This document shows, piece after piece, positions 55,522 to 64,000 of a stretch of DNA of 64,000 bases; the first letter of the stretch is position 1, and each line of letters begins with the position of its first letter. Position numbers and translations under genes: made by a program. Source of the stretch: Aldrovandia affinis (taxonomy: Eukaryota; Chordata; Actinopteri; Notacanthiformes; Halosauridae); the NCBI GenBank assembly GCA_029706075.1, contig JAINUG010000015.1, positions 1,116,001-1,180,000 on the forward strand. The letters are read 5' to 3'. The notes under the pieces are model-generated. The model worked only from the letters and a program-made list of their open reading frames with translations. It was not told where the DNA came from and ran no database searches.

Positions 55522-58500
55522 TTTCATTCTGCCATTTTTATTCATCATGTGCCCACGGCAGGACGTCAGAGCTGTTTTGATGAGGCTCCGCTTCACACAT
55601 GCCCAGAATACGACGAGTCACAGCCCTGCCCGTACAAAGGATCCCTTTCATCTCTGTCTGATTGCGAGGTTATGGGGATTTTTACCTTTCTCCGAGCAAC
55701 CGCCCTCACCTACGGTCCGTCTCATACAGGGCGCGGCGAAATGGAACACCTTTCAGGGGCAATTTTAGCTCGGCTGTAATGAGAAACCCGAGGGAATGAT
55801 TTCCCTCGCTCTCTTCCGTTTCTCGTCACTACGGCGACAGCGGGCGAAAGTCCTCTGTCATACCCATGGCGTGTAATGCTGTGAGTCTTGTTCGTGTTCA
55901 GCCATGTGTGCAGGCAGGGCCGAGGCTGCATGTGCAAAGCAGCTGAGGGGAATGGTGAAAACGCGGAGAGCAGGCAGGACCATAGATGTGAAAAGAAAGG
56001 TACTGCAGGTAAGGAGGGGATAGGCTGAGAGCAGGAGAGAGCAGTGGGTCTAATCACAGTCAGCGTGCTGGCTATTGTGCTGATAAATGATTTCAGTAAT
56101 CTGTCCCCCATCTTCACATTCAGAAATGCCTTTAATTATGTACAGTAAAACAGCGTACTGTACGTGCTTAATTGCTGTGAAATGACACCCCTTCTAATTT
56201 TGTGTGTGCTGTACAGAAGTGCTTTTGGATCGTAGAGGCGCCTGCTTTGTGTTCTCCTTGATAAATATGAAATTGGAAATGTGGCCATGCGTAAGCTTTG
56301 CAGGTTATTCATGCTGATGAGGAGTCTTGAAATGGGGGGCGTCTTGAGGTGGGGGCGAGTGACGCATCAGTAACTCAGACAGATTTTCTCTTTAAAAGTG
56401 CTCCTTAATGAGAAACTTAAACAATATTTCCCCAGCTTATCTGAGGGGATTGCTCAGTGGAACGGGAGCATAAAATATTCAGCTTTCTTTCAACGGGAGG
56501 CTGTGACTGATGAGGCCACTGCTGTCTCTTTCCTCTCTGAGCTGCAGAGGAGAATGGATGTGGTCTGGCACTGTTGTGCCTGCCTCCAGCTCCCACGGAA
56601 GCACAGGGCCTCTCTCCTGTATGCGTGGCGTAGCCTCCCCTGATTACCGACTATCTTCGCAGTGTAAGGTTGCCATTATCTGTTTTTCGCTCGTCAAAAA
56701 TTGGTGTCCTCTGCTCTTTCTCCTTGCTCGGCTGTCAGCCAGAAACGGAAAACAGCCTGGCCTTGGCGGCATGAGACACGCACCGCTCACAATACCCCGC
56801 CGCGTCCCGCACTCCCACCAATCGGCAAGCCATGCTTCTCTTTGACACACACTCAAAAGATGTGTGGTGAGTCTTCATCACAGCTGGATACATCTAGCTA
56901 CATGCTCTCTCACCTCATGCACAGGCAGTTTCTCCCTGGGGAGGTGGGCCCAGAGGAACACAGCACTGCAAGCTCAGTGACGTGGATCTCCAGGCCCATG
57001 CGCACGAACAATGCTTCAATAGCTACCAGAGTGTGAAATACTTGTAATCTTTCCGTAATTCTGTGATCAATGTTTCCTCATTATCAGAGGCTGGGTGGGG
57101 AAGCTCATCGATCATGCTGCCGTTGTCAACGCGCTGTCAATGCACTGTCAACACGCTGCTGCTTGCTGGAGCCCAGCAGAAAGTGACAAGATTATGGATC
57201 GCTGGGCCTGCGTGCTACAGTCGTAGCAGGGGCCCTATGTAAAGTGCGCACTCGCAGAGTAAAGGGGAACAGACCACCACCACTGTGTGCGTCTACCTCA
57301 AGTGCAGCCCCTTTGAGGAGGAGGTGGCTTTTCTTCACGGACGTTCTGAGGTCATCAGCGGTGGGTGATGACCTCCAGATATATAACCACAAACGGAGAG
57401 AGGTCTTTTATTATGAGGGCAGATGGGATTTATTGATTTATTGTTTAACTCCATGGCTGAAATGGTTGTCATGACAAAGGTCACCACCAATGTGCCATTG
57501 ACTGTCCCCTTCTGTTCCCTCCAAAATTAACTGACCCTTTGCTCTGGGTGATCATCCCGAGAATTGTTATTGTGATTAGTATTGACGACCAATGCTGTTT
57601 ATGAGGCCTTCATCTGGGCTGAATTACTCAAATCAAAGACGGAAATTCCACGCTGAACAACAAACATTGTTGTGACAACTCCAGTGACAGGAATAGTAGT
57701 ACACGAGGATGTGGTTGCTAGGAGATTGCGATGAGGTTAATGCTTTTTTTTGGCAGACACTGAGAACCTCCACACATTTGCATCCTACAATCCGTGGAAG
57801 TCAAGTTATTAATTCGATAATTACAGCTCTTTTGAAGCATTTTGATATGCCTAATTGATTTACCCTCTGATTCACACATTATAGTAGGCTAAGCTGCTCC
57901 TAATCACAATGCAGGCTGGCCCTCTTTTTGAGGTGGTGATGAAAGTGTGGATGTTGTATAATCCCATCATGCTCACTGTCTGATTACCAGACACCGTTTC
58001 CTTGTAGACAAGGGGAGCCGTCAGTCTGCTCTGCCCCACGCTGAGAGGTGTCCCTAGAGGTCTGAGCAGGTAGAGGACTGAGGCTGATGTTATTGTAAAA
58101 TAGGATTTCGCAAAGGCCATCAGGGGACTGAAACTGAGGAGTTGTGTGTTGAAATATGAGGTCTGAGGGATTGATATACGGTAATGGCTGAAGGAACCTG
58201 TCCTGCTCTATCGGGTGAGCCACGGGGGGGGGGGTCAGAGAAAGGGAGCTGAATGTTCAGAGCATGTAGGACAAGCTGGGCTGGGCGAAGCCGCCCCCTC
58301 GTCTGAGGATGTGAAGCTCGGTATGGACTCGTTGTGCCCTTGTTGTGCCTTCCTGTCAGTGGTGCGTACATGATGGAGGTTGACAGGTCAATCTCCACCA
58401 TATGAACAGAGAGGAGAGCTCCAGGTCACCAGCGCACAAGCGCTAAAGCAGTAATGGATAGTCGGAATGTTCAGCATCTACCTCTGACATCCCCAGGGAG

Positions 58501-60345
58501 ACGTAAATATATTTAGAGAGAGGAAACTAATTTGGATACTTCTCACAATGCTGAAAGAGGTCTTAGCTAGACTGCAGGCATTGAGAAGCCATGTTTTGGT
58601 GTGTGCATTTGAAGGGTGGAGTAATCAGGTTTGATGCTTCATCACAGTATTTGCCTTCATTATCATCTTGTGACATTCAGAAGTGTCCCCATCCACTGAT
58701 TGATACTGTGAATGAGTTGATTGGATATGGTTTTAATATCTTGGGTTTTGACTGGCTGTTCTAAGGATATGGGGAGCTTTAATTGGCTGAATATTTGAGT
58801 GTTGGCCGTCTACACGTTGCCCTTTATTGTATAATTTATCCAGTCATTATCGTGGCCTTCAGATCAAGGGACCACTTCTGTAACCATGGAGACTGCTTTC
58901 CATGGCAACCTCAGGTGATATAACATTGTTTAGTTTTCAGAATGGGTCCTAACATCCGTGGGCACATTACTAAAACAATAATTTAACCAATCAGCTCACA
59001 ACATACACATTTCCTTCTAAATACATCAAGGAATTCAGCACGCAACTGTCTGGAACCTTTCCATCGAAATTATGTAAATTATTTTTTATTTTAGTATTTA
59101 TTAACAAGCCATTTACACAAATGCACCACTGATCTTGCCACAGATTAAACTGTTGACTGACATGAAAGGACCAACGCTAGTATTAGGTGCACTTCTAAAG
59201 TATGCACATTTAGTCAACTTTGAATAATGTAATGCCAGTGACAAAGCACAGGTAACAAAGCAAGATTGAAGGGAAGTCAAGGCAAGCCTAATTGTATGTA
59301 TGAAGTGCTCTTTAAAGATATGCTTCATCAAGTTTAGCATCAAAATAGTTTTCACAAAATGTTTATGCGTAGAGATACCGTTTTAAATTGTGTTAATAGT
59401 TTCTATTGTGTGTATATTGTTATTAAACAGAACTAATGTTTATCTAACTAATCTTTTTAACTTGTATTGCTTGTCACTCATTGTCCTAGAATTTAAATAA
59501 TAATTGAGTATAAAAACATTTCATCATGTTTGCTCACATTCTAATATGGCAGTATGATAATATAACACGCAGAATCATGACAGAATCATACATTCGCAAC
59601 ATTGACAAGAAACCAAATAATGTTTAAGGCCAGATATTTTTACTACGTATTTTTTGCCCATTCTATGTGTGGCCACCTTTTGACCTGGGAATTATTTCCC
59701 TTGCTGGAACTGAAGGTTTGCTTTGGGCACTGTTGTGCCAAGAGCTAATACGAACACGGTCAAGAGTAAAACATCTCTTCCATTTTGGCCGGATGCTTGA
59801 CTGGCACGTCAGGGGCAGTGAGAATGAGTGGGGGTGCAGATGGGGACACGTGGGGTACATCTGTTCTGGCCCCTGATCTGTAACAGATGTGTTTACTCAT
59901 GGAGTCCGGGGGTTGGGGGAGGCACACTCCAGCACAGCAGCTACCCCAGGACACACAGAGCATAGAGACGGACGGACGTGGGCCCCAGCCAGCAGTAGAA
60001 TTACTTCCTGGCCAGCGTAGAGTCAAATTTCAGCGCTTATAAATAGAAATGCATGATAGCACAGGTTCATAAACAATAAACAGTGTTTGGCTAAAGCAAG
60101 TGAAAGTATGTGGTAACATACACACTTCTCAGGCCCTTGGGACTATGGGGGCACGCTTTATCACACATAGTGGAGCTGTTGACCCAGTGAGACCCTCTCC
60201 CCACATAAAGGGCAGCGAGGCCAGCAGCTGCTGTAGGGCTCCGCTTTACAGTGGGGCCAGTCACTACATAAACAACATGTCAGAGAGAGGCATCTGCGTT
60301 TCACACATAATAGAGTCAAATGCAGGGGATTGAGGCTATAGACAC

Positions 60346-60359
60346 GCACATGCACATGC

Positions 60360-60391
<32 letters not shown>

Positions 60392-60427
60392 TCACTCGCA
60401 CACAGGCGCACACACACACGGACATAC

Positions 60428-60458
<31 letters not shown>

Positions 60459-60485
60459 CAGAGACAGACATTCACTCACACACAG

Positions 60486-60521
<36 letters not shown>

Positions 60522-60543
60522 ACACACATTCACTCACACACAG

Positions 60544-60579
<36 letters not shown>

Positions 60580-60599
60580 ACACACATTCACTCACACAG

Positions 60600-60633
<34 letters not shown>

Positions 60634-60655
60634 ACACACATTCACTCACACACAG

Positions 60656-60691
<36 letters not shown>

Positions 60692-60880
60692 ACATTCACT
60701 CACACACAGGCACACACACATGGACATACACACACACACGCACACTCACAGAGACACACATTCACTCGCACACAGGCACACACACACACGGACATACACA
60801 CACACGCACACACAGAGACACACATTCACTAGCACACAGGCACACACAGATATGCACATACACAAACACACACACACATT
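60346..60880. repeat. (CA)n-based higher-order satellite
   Basis: CA tracts alternate with the block GAGACACACATTCACTCACA followed by CACAGGC. The ATTCACT marker recurs about eight times at intervals of roughly 55-80 bases. This is a minisatellite grown out of a (CA)n microsatellite. The long His/Thr-rich and Cys/Val-rich open frames over it are artefacts. Confidence 0.95.
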
Positions 60881-62421
60881 ACTGTGATAGCACATCACCC
60901 CTCACAACGGCCAGCCCCTCATTGCCGCAGCGAGAGGCTGCTGGCCCAGCTCCTATTAAGATGTTAATGAAGCCCAGACAACTGTGTGCAGGGTTCCAGA
61001 GGGAGCGGCCGCTGCTTTGTTTCCGGGGACAACCTCCAGTGACATTATTCACCTGCCTTGCACTTTGAGAATTATACCGCTAATTAGCTTCAACAACAAG
61101 ACATTTACAAAGAGTGAGGATTTTTACAATGGTAGCTCCCCAGAGCTCCATTTACCTTCCAATCAACCTACATCTTGTGTTATTCGCATGTTGACTACAT
61201 TTTCTTGAGGCACTCATTATGGCACTCACTCATTAGAGCTTTCATTAAAAAATGCCTGAGATTCATTTTCTCCGAGGATGTTTGTAAACCTCCTTGGCCT
61301 CTCCAAGCTATCGCTCGGTGTCGCTCAATGTTTGTTCATGGTAAACAATTGAATCAGTTACTTCAATCAGAAGTGTTTCAAGGTGCCCTTCAAAAACATC
61401 CCTCTGTGGGATAACCCCCAGTTGTCTGCACTGAGAAACCTTGTTGTTCAAAACTGTTGTTCAAAAGGAGTGCATTCAGAGAATAGGATTCCAGAGCTAC
61501 TACGCTTTATTCATGACATTGCTTCTTTCTCATTGAAGTGAAGTGTTGAACAGGCATGCTCTACAGACAGACTATGTGAGAGATATGGTATTGCACATCA
61601 ACAATTAATCTATTCACAGCAAATAATGAAATGTGTAATGAGGCTGAAATATTCATGATGCATTCTTCAACAACTTTAAATCAAGTCTATATAATTATGA
61701 GTTTTGCGCGATACAGATAATACAGTCTGCTGCATTTTATTTGATTACTTATGTTTAGATTTAAAGGTATGCTATATTATGTATGCATTCATTTAACTGC
61801 CATTGCTAATCAAATTGTACCATTGCTCAGATGAGATGCTGATGCATACAATAAGATATGGACAATTAGCTATGGTGTCTGCTCTGTGAATGTGTCTTTT
61901 GTGCACGGGTGCAAACGTGTCACACGCCTGATTCACACACGTTCACACCAGCGCACATGACAGATTTCTACAATCAGCAGCACATATGCATGCTCATGTG
62001 CACACATGTGCAGCGGCCCTCCTCTGGCTTTAACTCTTGCTGTATGAACCTACCAACTCTTGACAGGGCAGAAGATAAACGGCACTTATTTATGAGACTG
62101 ACCAACTGCCGGCTTGATTAAGAATCCCATTTGCACTGCGATAAATTTTGGGGTGGCCAGATGAGGCATGTGAGGTTAGCTCCATGAGTGCAGTGAGGAA
62201 GTGTGGCGGGGGGCAGGCGGCACACACCTCTCACCAATCACCGTGCCACCTGCAGAGGGGAGGGCTTTCTCTGCTCCTCTTCTTCTGCTTTTCGGCAGCG
62301 TAGAGCAGTGACACCTGCTCTCAGCACTGTAGTGACAGAGGGCTGAGGGCCCACCCCCTTCTGAAGAAGAGTGGAGGACATCATAGATGCCATGCTGTGA
62401 TTGGACCCCTCTCCTCAAATA
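60881..62421. other. caskin1: caskin1 intron 1 segment
   Basis: No exon or repeat is recognised. 60,960-61,280 and 61,490-61,880 are unique, AT-rich and motif-dense (CTAATTAGC near 61,080), so candidates for conserved non-coding DNA. Confidence 0.4.
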
Positions 62422-62432
62422 AGAGACCCTTT

Positions 62433-62760
62433 TAAGAGATAACTATTCCCCGTCGTGCCAGAGTCAGCTCTGGTCGGCAGTGCCATCGGGGCGACAATTG
62501 GCAGTCCGCCCCAGGGAGGGGGGAGGGAAGCCGACACACACAGTTCGCTGCGCACAGGAGTGGTTCTGGGGTACCGGAATTACAGTCGACGGCACGACGA
62601 GTGTTGTCTCGGAGGAGGCAGCGCTTCGTCCTTGTCACTGCCGGTCACAGGACTACAGCGAACTATGAGGGAAGGGGGATTGAACTAAGCACAGCGGGTA
62701 ATTGGCTACCAACTTGGGAGTAAAATCTGAAAAATAAAATTATATTTTTTTTAAAAAAAG
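62433..62760 (+). mobile_element. tRNA-derived SINE, 5'-truncated copy
   Basis: It is the same family as the copy at 42013-42346: shared blocks are CCCCAGGGAGGGGGGAGGGA, GCACAGGAGTGGTTCTG and ATTGAACTAAGCACAGC. It starts near CCCCGTCGTGCCAGAGTCAG, so the tRNA head with A and B boxes is absent. The tail is A/T-rich. A duplication AGAGACCCTTT flanks it (62422-62432, 62761-62771), so truncation happened at insertion. Confidence 0.82.
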
Positions 62761-62771
62761 AGAGACCCTTT

Positions 62772-64000
62772 AACTCAACAAACCTCTCTGTGTCATTCCT
62801 TCATTCTGCTCCGTTTGGGTTAATCGGCATCTCGGTGGCAGTGTTTTTCTGTCCAATTTGTTACCACTAAATCCCGCTGTCCACATACCTGGGAGACCGA
62901 TGGTTGAGTGCCGGCGAGAGGAGACCCCCACATGCGGACCTTGGGATGGTTTATTCTGCGCGGCTGAAGAGATATCGATCGCTGGTTCATTATTAATCAG
63001 CCTCGCCTGCGTTTCGTGTCACAGTGCTCAGTGCCCTGTCCAAAACGCAAGTGCATAGTCTGGACTGCCGAGCCCCGGTCACCACTGGAAAAAGGGACCT
63101 TGAAAGGCCCAAAGGACTCGCCTCCCTGCCGCTGCTATTCAGACATTTTGGAAAATGTGCTGCCTTCTATGAAATGTACAATAATGGTGCTGCTTTCGGG
63201 AAATCAGATTCGTAATTAGGAAGGAGCAGAGCTGAGCCAAAGACCTTTTCAGGCTCATTTGCAGAGGGGTCTGGTGGAGAGACTGCACCCTGGATTAAAT
63301 CCAAATGATCCGCAGTACCCAGATGTGGTGTGCTCTGTTCGCTGAGGAAATGGAGGCAGAATGGGAGTGTTGCTCATTTAATTAGGAAGGGAGCTTTGCA
63401 CAGGCTGGAGGCTGCAAGATGTTGTTTGCCCTCCCGTAAATGCCAGCGTTCCATGGTCACATAGAACGTTGTGCCAACGCCACAAGACCACCCTGCTCTG
63501 TTTATTCATGGGGCCACTGCTATTGCACCAGCAAGCAAAACATATAAGCGCCACTAATGTGCCATCGACCTTAAAGTGTGGTCCATATTGTTTCATAATG
63601 CCGTGAATGTCCACTGTCAGTGTGCTTATAATGTAAAAGACTTAATGTATACATGATGTGCATTAACTTGAGCCCTAATGATTAATGGGGTTGGGAGGGG
63701 GGGGTCACCGTTTCTCTCACACACCCCATGGAGGAATCCAGTTGATCTCTGCTCCATTACGATTGAGCCCTGCTGCCTTGCTGAGACACATAGGAGTATT
63801 TATGTTTCTGTTCTCCTTAAAGGAGGTGTAAATCCTGGCTGTATTTCAGTCTGCGAGCTGCCACTAAGCAGTGGATTCATGCCACCTTTGGAACTTTGGA
63901 GCGCCTCTTATCTTCCTCACGTCTCCAGAGCTGCGCGGGGGAGAGGAACTTGAGAGTGGACCAAAATGATCCATGAGTGTGACATGGCGATTGGAGGGGG
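62772..64000. other. caskin1: caskin1 intron 1, to the window end
   Basis: This is unique sequence without a recognised exon. Short open frames lack ankyrin-like sequence. Confidence 0.45.

Larger units (their letters stand above)
52365..60340. other. caskin1: caskin1 intron 1, distal part
   Basis: No exon is recognised in about 8 kb. Simple repeats are a 29-base poly(A) at 53762-53790, (ATTCTC)n at 55138-55171 and GT tracts at 55415-55521. AT-rich islands with TAATTA motifs (53,090-53,150; 54,145-54,200; 57,800-57,870) are candidates for conserved non-coding elements. Confidence 0.45.

Noticed and set aside
60320-60832. 170-codon His/Thr-rich open frame and the Cys/Val-rich frames opposite
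   Set aside because: They are a simple-repeat artefact of the (CA)n-based satellite.
60346-60880. CRISPR-like array of repeats and spacers
   Set aside because: The 'spacers' are CA tracts, there are no cas genes, and the DNA is vertebrate.

Overview
The window is vertebrate nuclear DNA, almost certainly from a ray-finned (probably teleost) fish. The evidence is two split vertebrate genes with GT-AG introns and a dense load of fish-type repeats: Tc1/mariner copies with inverted repeats, an L2-type LINE ending in the fish L2 tail hairpin, tRNA-derived SINEs with target-site duplications, hAT and piggyBac MITEs, and long (CT)n and (CA)n arrays. There is no bacterial or phage content, and the species cannot be named from the sequence.

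Region 1 (about 1-14,200) is the 5' part of prpsap2 on the minus strand. It encodes a non-catalytic subunit of the PRPP synthetase complex. Seven coding exons join in frame with canonical splice sites (1-130, 333-388, 3099-3214, 3577-3749, 4168-4234, 8382-8434, 11076-11236), and a candidate first coding exon lies at 11717-11776. The gene runs off the left edge. Its introns hold a degenerate Tc1 copy, a piggyBac-like MITE, two nested hAT elements, two foldback MITEs and a tRNA-derived SINE. Upstream, 12,500-13,800 is crowded with TAGC/GCTA motifs and is the best place for the promoter.

Region 2 (about 14,200-29,000) separates two divergently transcribed genes and is repeat-rich. It has a hAT MITE, an intact-looking tRNA-Ala(AGC) fused to an L2 tail, a possible DNA transposon with AT-rich arms, a 128-bp (CT)n tract, and a three-level nest: a Tc1 element (17866-23186) containing an L2 LINE (18112-21810) containing a solo LTR (18682-19729). 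It also has a 33-bp minisatellite, a 5S-related SINE and a Tc1 fragment.

Region 3 (about 29,000-64,000) is the start of caskin1 on the plus strand, a synaptic scaffold with ankyrin, SH3 and SAM domains. The 5' UTR holds a strong-context 23-codon uORF. The first coding exon is 29929-30022 (phase 1). I found no second exon, so intron 1 appears to be at least 34 kb. That intron is mostly unique sequence with AT-rich, TAATTA-bearing islands, plus a Tc1 copy, two copies of one SINE in opposite orientation, a second SINE family, a Tigger-like MITE, an L2 3' end and a (CA)n-based higher-order satellite.

I found no multi-gene system that looks undescribed. The best leads are the tRNA-Ala/L2 chimera, the three-deep transposon nest, the prpsap2-caskin1 linkage as a possible relic of an ancient gene block, and the organisation of caskin1's 5' end and first intron.
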